The notes below the pieces were generated by a model, which worked only from the letters and a program-made list of their open reading frames with translations, searched no databases and was not told where the DNA came from. This document shows, in pieces, positions 1 to 12,337 of a DNA stretch of 64,000 nt. Location of the stretch: positions 62,001 to 126,000 of the forward strand of contig CAJNOI010000043.1 in the NCBI GenBank assembly GCA_905250115.1, in the 5' to 3' direction. This stretch comes from Adineta steineri (Eukaryota; Rotifera; Eurotatoria; Adinetida; Adinetidae). The translations under genes were made by a program, and so were the position numbers. The first letter of the stretch is position 1. Every line of letters begins with the position of its first letter.

Positions 1-2090
1 TGTATAACAATGGAATCACTAGGATATGAACGAAGTAGATATGGTATATCAGAAACACATACAGGAATAAATATAATTATTAATATCATATTTATACAAA
101 ACATTTTATCAATATTAGATCAACAAATATCTATAAAAAAATAAACGCGCCAATGTTTATAGAATTACAATTTTGTATTTATTTTATGAATACTTTTCAT
201 TTCCATCTCATTATATGAATCACAAAATTTATTTTTTAATAGTTTTCATTGATCTCGATCTCAATGTCAAAATCATTATGACAAGTGTTCTTCTTTACAC
301 TCTTATGATTTTCTAAAATGTTTCTTTTTAATGGAGACCGGAAATTTATCGTAGATTCTTCTACTATGATCTTCAAACAAATAGAATTTTAATTGATGTT
401 ATAATATTTCAGATTAGAAATATAAAGTTAGAACCAATAGAAAACTCGAAAATATCTGTCAGATTTTTTTGTTAGCTAATCGATTGTGATCAAATAAATT
501 CATATTGAATTATGATATGTTAATCTTCGTTAAAGAGACATAAACAACATGGTTGTCTTCATTCTTAGATACATTGTCGTATATTTCAGGAAATATGTAC
601 CATGTGAAAAATGTCAATTGAGTAGAGAACAAATGGTATCATTCATTATCAATGAAAAGAATGAACAAGTAAAATGTATAGAACTTTATCATTTTTTTCA
701 GTCACTTCATTTATAATCCCTTGATCAATTTCGAACTAGTATCTCATTAAATGTATTTTTATTTTTGTCGATTATTTTAATTGTTGTAAAGTGTTCTTGA
801 CAATTTTAAAGCGGAAATTATTATAAATCTCTTGAAAGGTTACAGTTTTTATTTTGAGATTAGTTCAATTGAAAAAATGTGAGAAATAGATGTATTATGT
901 ACTTGATTAACATTTGATAATGAATTTGTATGAGAAAAAAATTAGCAGGAAACAAATTAGTATATAGATATCTAGCGGAACTATAGAGATTATGAAACTC
1001 CATATTACAGACAACGTGTAGAGAAAAAAACAATTCAGTTCTTATTCATTACAATGTATCTAAATTGCTTTTTACTTATTTCATTTTAATAACTCTGTTG
1101 TACTGAATTATTAACGATAAATCTATATATTTATTTCGACATATAAGTCTTTAAGTCAATCATTCCTACAATATTTATTCTAGTGTAATTAATGAGCATA
1201 TGATATTATACGGCGAACACTCCGTCTCATTAAAACATTCCTAAATATAACGAGCAATGATAAAGAATTTGAAATATCAGTTATAGTCATTTATTTATTT
1301 TTATCATTTCCATGTATCATTCTTTATTATAACAAATAAATATTTGTTAAAATAATAAAGAATTAAAGTTATTTTCTCAATGGTATACTATGTTGATTCA
1401 CTGTTCCATTTTTAGATTGTATGTAATGTAAAATTCTATTGATGATGGAAAGGTCAGTATTATATAATGAATCTTTTATCGACGATAATTTAATAATACG
1501 ATGCGATAATAGATTATATATATTGTCAAAATCGTTTGAATGTTAGGAAAGTTCTTCTTCTCTTTATTTCTGATAAATATGCTTTACATCTATTGCGAAG
1601 AGAAGAGAAATCAATGGTATATCATATGACTAAAAAGTATAGTTCATGACTATTAGAGATGAATGTTTCAACATTGTTGCTGCTTTCATAGATATCATCA
1701 TATTGATTATAGCATATCCTTTCTACTCATAAAAGTCTGGATATCTTGCAATATTCATTTATCACTTTCATATTAAAAATATCTGCCTTACTTAATGATA
1801 TATATATATATACACTGGATTGATTTTTCATTCTTATCTTACTACTAAAAACTTATTGTAGTTTTTTTTTCTCATTTCGTTATCAAACATCCTGAATATG
1901 TGTAGGTGTGCATGAAAAACAAAAGAAAACAATCGAGACATAATGCTGTACATTCACATCGAACACGAAAAGAAACAAAAAAAAAGAAAGAAAAGCAACA
2001 CATGTAGAATCAATGACAAAAAGAAAACCGTGTAATAGATATAATAATAAATGAAACATAAAGAAAAAAGGAAATCAAACCAATAATATA
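1..2090. other. AT-rich stretch; possible 3' tail of an upstream gene at the edge
   Basis: No convincing gene. Frame 1 on the + strand is open from the first base to a TAA at 142-144 (47 codons) and its first codons look protein-like, so it could be the last exon of a gene lying to the left; I cannot identify it. The rest is AT-rich with homopolymer runs. The part next to 2090 probably includes the 3' UTR of the minus-strand SCAF4/8 gene. Confidence 0.3.
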
Positions 2091-5000
2091 TTAATCAGTA
2101 TGTCCACTTCTGCTACCGATTGTTTCATCAATAGTTAATGATGATTTATTATTGGAATCATTTGATGATAGCTCTGAATTTGATTTATCTTTTTTACGTA
2201 ATGCTTCACTTGGTAGCGAACGGTGAGAATAATCATCAGTTGGTGGTCCAGAAAATCCAGTTATTGAAGAGTATTTATCTGAATGTTGATCTTTACGACT
2301 CGAAGATGAACGACGATCAGGACTACGAGATGATCGACGTGTAGGTGAATGTTCATGATTAACTCTGTTATTACCGCGACCATGAAATCGAAATTCTCCA
2401 CCAGCACCACGACCTAACCATATAGTAGAAGTAATAAATGAGAGTGATTTAAAAAAGCAAAAACTTACCTCCTCGATTGAAACCACCTCGACTTCGAAAT
2501 CCACCAGGATTATTATCATTATTATCCGATCGAAAACTTCTATCATTATTATTATAACCTCGACCGCCACTACCTCCACCTCCACCATTACCTAAAAATA
2601 AATTTATTAGTTTAATACTAACGATTTTTTTTTCTAAAGTTTCTTACCTCCTCTTCCTCGATTAAAACCTCTAGACATAGTATTAGAAGTCATACGATCA
2701 TTATAATTAGGTCGTCCACCTCGAAATGATGGATAACTTGCATTATTATCATGTGATTGTGGGACACTTTCTCGTTCTTCAAAACGACTTATTCGTCGTG
2801 GAAATGATGGTTGTTGTTGTTCATCATTATTAACTGGTATTTGCAAAAGTGATGGTGGTGGTCGTCCTCCTTGTATAACATTATTTTCAAGTTGTTGTTG
2901 TTGATGATGATGATGAATACTTCGTGGTGATGATGGTGCACCGAGTAATGATGGTTGTAATGTCGTAAGTTGTGGTTGAAAATGTGTAGATGATGATGTT
3001 GATAAACGAACTAATGATTCATCAGTTGATGATAAATGATGATGATGATGATGCTGCTGATGCTGCTGCTGCTGTTGATGATGATGATGATGATGTTCAT
3101 CGAAATGTCCTGATGGTGAAATTTGTCGATGAGAATCATCATGAAATTTGATTAGAGAAGGTCCTATTAATTAAACAAACAAAAAAATTAAATCTCAACT
3201 AAATAAAAAATAAATTGATATTAATTAATTATTATGAATATTAGCATGCAATCAAGAGATAAATATAAGAAAGAGAACACTACGATATGTGCAGATCAAT
3301 ATAACTATAAGTGATTGAATGTTTACCCTCAACAGTATGAGCAAAAGTAGCTGTAGTTAATGGAACTCCTGTTGTTACAGAAGTAGTTCCCATTAAATGA
3401 TGATGAGTTGGTACTGAATTTGCATTTGTTAACAGATGCAATCCACCACCTATATAGTGATATATTAAAATACATTCGCTCGTTTTTTTTTATTTTTGGT
3501 TATAATTTATTTAATTCTTTCTCATTAAAGAACTTAAATATATTAGAAGCAAAATTATAAAAATAAAAACAACATACCTTGAGCAAATGCTTGTGCATTT
3601 AAATCCTAAAAATAAAGTTAATTTTTTTATTTTATCATTTCGATTAAATATTAATTTTAATTACTTTTAAATCAGCAGGATGATGTTGTAATTGAATAGT
3701 TTGTCCAGGTTGAGCTGTTCTAATTACATGACCATATGGCATTTGGTGAACAATCTGACTATTATGAAACATTTGACCTATGTTAAAGGTAAAGAAATTA
3801 TAGATAAAAAATGAATTTCTATGATTAAGAAGAAAAGAATTTACCGGGAATACGTTGAACAACTTGTAAAGGTTGTCCATGTGGATGTTGTTGTACTTGA
3901 ATAAGTTGTGCACCGGGTGGCATCATTTGAACAGGTAAACCAACATGTATCGAAGATTCATGAGGTGGTCCCATTAAGATTGTTGACCCTGGTGGTAAAC
4001 GATTCGTTGATTCTAAATGAACAGTTGTTGGTCCATGTTGAAGATTTTGTTGTGGTTGAAATTCTTGTTGTGGAAATGATGGTTGTTGATGAATAAGTGG
4101 TTGTCTTTGTTGCAGTTGCAGTTGCTGCTGCTGCTGCTGCTGTTGTTGTTGTTGCTGTTGTTGTTGTTGATGATGATGAACTAATGGAGTAATGTCATGA
4201 TGTATCATTGGTGGCACAGCAGCTAAAAAAAGTTTTCTTTTTTATTAATATAACAAAAAAACAAGAAAAATAAAACAAACGTTTTAATGATGATGGTATT
4301 GATTCGTCATCGATAGTTCCACCTTCAGCTAATGCTGTTAAATTAGGAATATCTTTTAATTCTGAATAAGGTATATATGTACAACCATGTTCAGCATCCC
4401 AATAATCTTTAAAACGATTTTTTAAACCTTTATTTGTTGCCCATGCAATCTAAATAAAAATAATTTTTTGTAATAAAATATTTAGATATATATATTTAAT
4501 GTATACTTTAATTGGATTTCCATGAAAACGATAATCTTTCATTTTTTCTAAACATCTTGATGCATCCGAACGTTCTTTAAAGCAAACAAATGCACAACCA
4601 CGTGGAGGAATATTCTATTTGAATAAAAAACAAAAAATATTTCATAATTTTATTCTAGACAATTTTACATTAATATCGGTTATTTCTCCATGTGGTTCTA
4701 ATGTTTCACGTAAATCAATCTCGCTAATTATTTTTGGTAAATGTCCAAGCCAAAGTGTTCTTGAACTAACTTTAAAAAGAAAATATAAGAGAATATATAT
4801 TTTATTATTATTTATTAAAATAATCTAACTAACCAACAAGATGATCTTCTTTGAGTGGTGGTAAACCTTTTCGATGACGTTCACGTTTTTCAACTTCTTT
4901 TAAACGTGATGTTGCAGAACCTCGTCGATCAATTGAACTAGGAAAATTTCAATGAATTTTGTCAAAAATTTTAAATAGAATATTATACTTTGATGATGAA

Positions 5001-6658
5001 CGTGTTCGTTTCGATTCGCGAGATGGTGAATGTGAACGTGAACGTGAACGAGAACGACGACGATTATAATGAAAACGTGATGGTGATGACGTTGGTATAC
5101 GAGAATGATGTTGCTGATGATGATCATCAGTTATATCTGATTCCATATCTTCTGGACGAAGATCAACATCTGTTGGCTAAAATAAAATTTAATTATTTAA
5201 ATTCTAGTTTTCGTTTTCTTAATTCAAACCTGATGTAACATTTGACGATTGTCATTAAAATGTATCTGTTGATGTTGTTGTGTAGAAAGTGATGATGGTA
5301 ATGGTTGTTGAAAAAAGATTGGTGGTGGATGTGTTGGATCAAATGACATAGATATTGACATATTATTAGCATCAGTTATAGGAAATGAAACTGTATTTGA
5401 ATGATTAGGATTGATTAACATTCCCGGTGGTGGCTAAAAATAAATACTTAGCATTATTTTCTAAATTTAATACGAATCTTACCGGAAGATATTGTATGGG
5501 CTGTGAAATATTATGTGAAGGAAAACTAGATGTAATATTTGTATTTGTTTGTCGTCGAGGTTCATCATCATCATTATCTGAACCATAATCAAAATCATCA
5601 AGAACATTCTAAAGAATATGAAATTTATTACAATAGAATAAAAAAATGTCATGCTCACAGCAACATTAGATTGTACAGGTTCAATTGGATTTATAATTGA
5701 TGTTGTTGTTGATGATGGTTCATCACCTGAATTATTTGCAGTTGTCGATTTCTTTTGAGATTCTAATAATTGATTTGTTATTTGTTGTATTTCGGTTAGA
5801 ATAGATGTTGTATCTGGGTCACCTTTAGCAGATGCACGCATTAATGTTTCTTGTAATTCACGAAAACGATCCAATTCTTTGCCACTGGAAGACTTCTAAG
5901 AAATAGTATTTATTTTTATTTCTTCAACAATCTTTTAATAAATATCTTACTTCACTACTCGGTTTATCATGTGAAGGTGCAACTAAAATAAAACAAATCA
6001 TATTTATCTCTTTACAAAATAATAAAATTCTTTACCTGCAGCTGATACTTCATCGGTATTTACATTAAACTGATGTACTTCAAAAAGTTGTCGGATTAAA
6101 TCAGATGGAAAAATAGCATTTTTTTCCCATAAATTCAATACACGTGTAATTTTATTCTAGAAAGAAGAAAAGATTTTAAACTAAAACGTTTTTTTAAATA
6201 AAAATGTTTTACTCTATCATCAGGTGGACATTTATCAATATGATGTAATGTGGTAAGAATATTTTTGGCAAATCTTGCTCCATAAACATCTTTTTCAACT
6301 CCATATTGATGTCGAGATTGTCGTATAATTGAATCAATCACATATAAACCAGGAATTTTATATTCAGGTTTACACTAAAAATAAATTTTATTTTATAAGT
6401 CATATAAACAAATTTTTATTGTTTTTCTTACTTTCATAATAAATTTTTCAACATTCATTACAATATATTTATAAAATTTGATTGCTTTCAAAGCTGATTT
6501 TGTAATTGACATCATCTTTGCTTTAGATATCGGTGGACGATTATCCATTATACTTTGAAGCTATGTATATAGAAGATAATATAAGTTAAATATACAATAT
6601 GAATTAAACAAACCTCGTGGACAAATTCTTTAACTAATTCTTCTTGACTACCACTCAT
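2091..6658 (-). CDS. SCAF8: SCAF4/SCAF8-like RNA polymerase II CTD-binding SR-related factor
   Basis: Multi-exon gene of roughly 1,100 residues. In animals SCAF4/8 bind the phosphorylated Pol II C-terminal domain and prevent early transcript termination in the nucleus. The start ATG is at 6656-6658 (MSGSQEEL). Clear exons are 6614-6658, 6432-6560, 6213-6374, 6036-6156, 5951-5982, 5659-5895, about 5483-5608 and 5230-5433, all with GT-AG borders. Residues 1-135 form the CTD-interacting domain (RPPISKAKMMSITKSALKAI; VIDSIIRQSRHQYG). An RS-rich stretch (RRRSRSRSRSHS) follows, then an RRM near residues 455-525 (SSRTLWLGHLPK; NIPPRGCAFVCF) and the SCAF-specific tail after it (IAWATNKGL, YWDAEHGCTYIPY, EGGTIDDE). 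The C-terminus is low complexity: 16 consecutive Gln, His/Gln runs and RGG-type repeats. The choice between SCAF4 and SCAF8 is not decidable here because one rotifer gene may represent both. Confidence 0.93.
3034..3096 (-). repeat. CAT/CAG trinucleotide run coding His/Gln in SCAF8
   Basis: Imperfect run of ATG/CTG triplets on the + strand, read on the minus strand as poly-His and poly-Gln codons inside the C-terminal part of the SCAF4/8 gene. It lies in the coding frame and is probably length-variable. Confidence 0.8.
4113..4170 (-). repeat. CAG/CAA run coding about 16 Gln in SCAF8
   Basis: Mixed CTG/TTG triplets on the + strand encode an uninterrupted run of about 16 glutamines directly after a His-His-His stretch, downstream of the RRM in the SCAF4/8 protein. 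The mixed codons make slippage less likely than in a pure CAG tract. Confidence 0.85.
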
Positions 6659-8362
6659 TTTTATGTATTTTCAAATGCCAATATGTGTTTAAATCATGTA
6701 GTTAGATACACAATAATAGTTTCCTATCAGTTAGATTAACTGATCTAAAAAAAATGACAATAATTTACAAAATATTTTCTATTTCAAAAAATGAACGAAA
6801 AAAAAGACGAATAAACGAGAGTATAAGGACACAGATCAATTAGCGAAAACAATTTTTTTATATTTGTACAATTGAGTAGTTGAATGCAATCTGAAAAAGT
6901 TGAACAGAAAAAATGTATTTTAAAATAAAGAGTACATAAGTAATATAGTTCATTCATAAAATTTGATTTGTTCCTTTTTTTTCGACAGATTGTATTGATC
7001 GACATATTGTTTGCAAATAAATGTTGTTGAATTTGATCATCGGTGACTGATATCGTCTAAATCATACGACGGAATGTGTTTAGTTTTTTTCTGTTTTTCG
7101 CTATTGATCTGTGTCCACTCGTTTTTTATCTTTTATAGGTATAGAAATACTGAGGGTATTATTTTTGATATCATACAAACCTGTACAATTTAAAAGTATG
7201 ATTTATAAAATTTTATTCACCGGTACATAGGAAGCTCATTTCGTTTAAGAAGAGATAATAATAATTGACCTGTAAAGACTCAAAGTTACTTGTCTTACTT
7301 TAGTAATAAGATATTATCGGTAATGATCTTCATATGACACTCTTATTAATGTTTCAAACAATTATTTTTTTCAAGATACATAAAAAGAATATATTTCGTA
7401 CGGATGACATTGTCAAACTTTATATGTGTTTATTATAACAAAATAAATAATATTAATACATGTCAGATCTATCTGTTTCAACTTGTTTTCAGAAATAAAA
7501 ATATGTTTATTTTATATTCATTAATGAATTGGGATATTTTCTAAGACTTCTTAACTTCATAAGTAAATAAATAAATATAATCCTTACCAATCTAATCAAT
7601 GATGATTCTTGTGGTTAAATGTAGATCTTGCAATGAAATCACGATCTGAACAAAAATAAAAATTGAATTATGTAGAAAATTCTTTCGAAGAAAAAAAGCA
7701 AACCATTTCGAAATTGAATCATCCCGGATCGATGAACATTGTATGATATAAATTATTTTTTGGTTTCATTACGTATAAATCAATGAAATATGACACAGAT
7801 GATAATCTTGTACAATTTTTTAATTTGTAGAAATTAAATTAACAGTTCAGATGTGTAATAAGGAACATTTTTTGTCTTTAAAACTGAACAACTTCGTTTT
7901 TGTCGCTATGATCAATGTTCAATTTTAAACAAAAGTGGCGCTTTTGATACTATTCGAACAATCAACGTAAACCATTGTTCCTTACAATTATCCTCTTTAA
8001 TTTTTAATTAATGAATTTTTATTTAAAAATTTTTGAAAAAATTCGTTATTTCTAATTGAAAATAAATAAATAAATATTTTCGTAAAATTTAAATATAAAA
8101 TCTAGATGTCACTTGTAGTTAATAAATATGTATATAATATCGAATTTACCATGATATAATTTCAAAATACTATTATTTAATGTCGAATAAATTTCGACAT
8201 TTTCATTTTATTGTAAATACTTTGAATTGCTATGTCATTATTGAAAATGTTTGATTCGATTACTAATCTATCCACTCTGATGAATCGATGGAAAAAAATA
8301 TATATTTTACTCGTTCTTAGTATCCGTATTTTTATTGTTAGTAATATTTTTTGTTTTTTTAG
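6659..8362. promoter_or_regulatory. Divergent intergenic region between SCAF8 and EIF3E
   Basis: 1.7 kb between two genes transcribed away from each other, so it should hold both promoters and 5' UTRs. I see no ORF of note. A pyrimidine-rich tract with AG at 8361-8362 sits directly before the EIF3E ATG and looks like a splice acceptor (5'-UTR intron or spliced-leader site). Confidence 0.4.
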
Positions 8363-10310
8363 ATGGCTGAATATGATTTAACATCAAAATTAGGTCGATA
8401 TTTCGATCGACATCTTGTTTTTCCATTATTAGAATTTTTAACTGAACGAAATGTAATAAAAAATCATAACATAAGATTATATTATTATTTTGAAATTGAT
8501 CATTTATTTAGATCTTTGATGAGAAAGACATTCTTCAAGCTAAATATGATCTTTTACAACATACGACTATGGTTGATTTTCAACTTGATATTCATAATAA
8601 ACTTCATCCGGATGGAATCGAACCAAAAGGTTTTATTAATTTAATGTGGAAAAAAAGCAAATAGAATTTTAATATTTGGAAATTATTTTAGGTTTAGTTG
8701 ATAAACGTGAAGGAATTGTAGCTCGTTTTAATGAACTTTCCGAAGCAGTTCAACCATTACTCGATGCTGCTGTTACTGAAGATGCAGCTCGACTTATTGA
8801 AAATCAACGGTAATAATACCTTGCAAATTAATATAATTAACAAAAAAAAATTCTTTTCTTCTTTTAGAAATAGTGATTCAATGCTTGCATTAGACTTTTT
8901 ACACAAAAAATTCAATGTATGTTTATTTCAACAAAATCTATTTTTGTAGATCGATGATGACATGTCATATGTAGAGTTAGACAAATAGATTGTAATTAAT
9001 CTTTTATGACAGATCTATATTAGAATAGATAGCATATGTGAATAATTATTTAAATAAATATATTTCTATCTAACTAGATTGAACGAAGTATGGTCGATGA
9101 TCTTCATACATTTGCACGTTATGTTTATGATTGTGGTGATTATTCTCGAGCAGCTGCAAATTTAGGTCTTTATCGAGCACTTGTAAGTTTATTTTCTAAT
9201 TAACAAAATGATCTATCTAAATATTTTCAGGTTCCAAATAATGATAAAAATATGATGTCATGTTTATGGGGTAAATTAGCATCGGAAATTCTTATGCAAC
9301 GTTGGGATGAAGCATATGATGATTTAAATCATTTAAAAGTTGCCATTGAAAATAATAATTCTCGTTCACCAATAGATTTATTACATCAACGTACATGGTT
9401 TATTCATTGGTCATTATTCGTTTATTTTAATCATCCACAAGGTCGTGATGATCTCGTACAATTATTTCTTAATTCAGCAGCATCAACATCAACAAATCAA
9501 ACCAATATATATTTAAATACTTTACAAACAACGGCACCACATTTATTACGTTATTTAGCTGCAGCTGTTATAATTAATCCAAGAAAAAAAAATGACAGAG
9601 TATTGAAAGAACTTGTTAAAATTATTCAACAGGTTTATTATAGGAAAAAAATGTTTTTTATCTTTCTATTAAAATATTATTTTCATTTAGGAATCATATG
9701 CATTTCGTGATCCAATAACAGAATTTCTTGAATGTCTTTATGTTCATTTTGATTTCGATAATGCACAAAAGAAATTACGGGATTGTACAGCTGTACTTAA
9801 TAATGATTTTTTCCTTATTGGTTGTATGGATGAATTTATGGAAAATGCTCGATTACTTATATTTGAAACATTTTGTCGTATTCATCGTTGTATTACAATT
9901 GAGTAAGATTGAGATTTTGTTTTTTTTTGAATTCGAATTTTTATTATATTTTCTTAGAATGCTTGCTGAAAAATTAAATATGAGTCCAGAAGAAGCTGAA
10001 CGTTGGATTGTTAATTTAATACGTAATGCAAATTTAGATGCAAAAATTGATTCACAAGGAGGAACAGTTGTTATGGGCTCACAAGTTTTATCACCCTATC
10101 AAACAATTATTGAAAAAACAAAGAATTTATTTACACGAACACAAAGTTTGGCTCATAATAGTGAAAAAAAGAAAGATACAAACGTAAATTTTGAGAAAAA
10201 TTATTCTATTTATTGATTTTATTATTTTTATTTTTTTGTAGGCAAATTGGCATAATTATCAAACACAACAATCACAACCAAACAGTGGAGCTGTTCCATC
10301 GAACGAGTGA
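8363..10310 (+). CDS. EIF3E: Translation initiation factor eIF3 subunit E (INT6)
   Basis: Nine exons: 8363-8452, 8512-8629, 8692-8809, 8868-8916, 9078-9182, 9231-9632, 9691-9902, 9958-10183 and 10242-10310. They sum to 1,389 nt and 462 residues (human protein 445). The subunit is part of the eIF3 scaffold on the 40S ribosome in the cytoplasm. The N-terminus [20 protein letters not shown] matches the family almost residue for residue. Further family blocks are [51 protein letters not shown] and, in the C-terminal PCI domain, [17 protein letters not shown]. All introns are 50-70 bp except the one before exon 5 (161 bp). A candidate poly(A) signal lies near 10376. The gene is tail-to-tail with SLC32A1, 334 bp apart. 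Confidence 0.97.
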
Positions 10311-10644
10311 TAGAAATGATTCTTATTATATTGTCGTTGTTGTTATTATTTTCTTTTCCAGTATATAACATCATTAATAAAAGATTTATGATACATATAT
10401 TTGTTTCTCTTTCTATTTATTTATTAATTATATATTAACGTTTTATTCAATGTTAGCAGAGAAAAATATTTGAGAAGTTCTATTTACTTTAGATTATAAT
10501 GGGAAGAAGAAGAAGAAGAAGAAGAATTTCTACTTATTGATTAATAACAAATATAAGCAAGTATTTAATCGCTTATGCACCCATAAGACTAATAGAGAGG
10601 TTCATCCGCCTTTTCTTTTTACATTCGACTTTATCGTTTTTTTT
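10311..10644. other. Short convergent 3' intergenic spacer
   Basis: Spacer between the stop codons of EIF3E (+) and SLC32A1 (-). It contains AATAAAA-type signals and a (GAA)n run near 10503-10525. I see no gene. Confidence 0.6.
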
Positions 10645-12090
10645 CTATTCTCGAAATTTTTTTGCTAATTCTCTTGATGAATCGATAATTCCCGATATTG
10701 TACACATAAAACCAAATAGAATAATTGCTAAATTACCAAAAACTGTTGACCATGAAAGTGAATAATTTTTTAAATATAAATAAAAATAACAAGGCCATAC
10801 TAATGAGAGAAATACTCCTGTAATACTTCCAATAAAACCCATTAATTGAGCAAAATGTGGAATACATAATGCCATAAGAAGTGTACTGATAATAATAAGA
10901 ATTCTTGCTAGAATTGTTTTCCATGTTGTTATATCATTTGTAAGAGACAATTTTGGTAAAATAAGTTCGCATGCAGCAAAAAAAGGCAATGGATATGATA
11001 GAAGTGCTTTTATTGCTAATGTTAAATTAATAATAATACGTAATTGTTGTGTTGGTAAATTATTTGTTATGACTTCAGATGTTTGTTCTTGCCATGTTAA
11101 AAATCCAATTAATGCAAAACCTGTTTTAAATACTGCTGCTATTACATGAGATAAGACAAGCATAGCATTAAATTGTGATGGATGACGCATATTATTTTCT
11201 AATGTTGGTAAAAATATTTGAGATGTATAACTAAATACAATAATACCTAATGATGTTGGAAATGAAGCAATATTTATACGTAATTGAATTTTTGACCAAT
11301 CCCATATAGATGCTTTTGATAGACAATATATTATAATAATCATATTAATTATTAAATGAACAACGGCATTACCAGCACTAAAACGTGATACTAAACGAAG
11401 ACTTCGAATAAATGAATATGGAAGTGTAAATAAACATGAGACACATATCCAATAACGAACAGGAATATGAAACTGTGGAAAACTTCCTGCAAGTAATTCT
11501 CCACAAAGAACTAAATAAAGAATACCTAAGAAAAAAAAATAATATAATAATTCTATTCTGTTTTTTTTTATTATTCTCATAGGAATATTTACAAGTCATT
11601 AATAATTCAATATTTTGAGCGACAAATAATATTCGTCCACCATAACGTTTTCCCCAAACATATTCAGCAATATCAACATAAGAATATCGTACTTTTGTTA
11701 ATACACCTGTCGATGGACTTGATTCATAAAGACATGAAACAAGTATTTGTCCTGTATAAGTACATATCCATGCAACACCAACCATTGCGAGTAAAGACCA
11801 ATAACCACCATGATAAACTGAATAGGGTAAACTAACCAAAAACATACCCTAAAATACATATTTTAGTTTTTTTAATTCGAATAAAAAAATAAATACTCAA
11901 CTTGAATAGCATTTGTAACATTCCATGCTGCTTCAAGTGCTGTAAGACCCCCTGTTGTCGTTTCCGTAGTACTGATTTCTTTTTCTTCTGAATCATGAAG
12001 AAATAATTGATCAGTTTCATTATCAAATCGTTGATATGTTGTAAATGGTGTAAAACGTATAGTCAATTTCGAACGTCCTTGTTTCATCAT
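10645..12090 (-). CDS. SLC32A1: Vesicular inhibitory amino acid transporter (VGAT/UNC-47)
   Basis: Three exons, 11902-12090, 11593-11848 and 10645-11525, sum to 1,326 nt and 441 residues. VGAT loads GABA and glycine into synaptic vesicles using the proton gradient. The start MMKQGRSK is the only upstream ATG in frame. The Aa_trans domain covers nearly all of the protein after residue 50, with about nine to ten membrane segments. Diagnostic blocks are LEAAWNVTNAIQGMF at the first segment, NIELLMTCILYLVLCGELL across the second splice, PTSLGIIVFSYTSQIFLP, EVITNNLP and IKALLSYPLPFFAACE, which follow SLC32A1 rather than general amino acid transporters. The N-terminal cytosolic tail is shorter than in vertebrates. 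It is head-to-head with TMEM120, 247 bp between ATGs, so the two may share a promoter region. It marks inhibitory neurons. Confidence 0.93.
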
Positions 12091-12337
12091 TATTTTTTTG
12101 TTAAATGTAATAGAATTGCTCGAAATAGTAAATATCTTATTTGCAAATTGATTCTATTTACTTAGATTTAAGTATAATAGAAGAATATATCATTTTTAAG
12201 ATCTTTGTCAATAATATGAATTGCATTTCTATTACTAATAATGATAATACCATTTAGATAATACTTAGTTCTATTTTCTTTTTATTTATTTTTAGATGTC
12301 GAGTTTTTAATAACAGGAAAAAAAATCAAATCAAATA

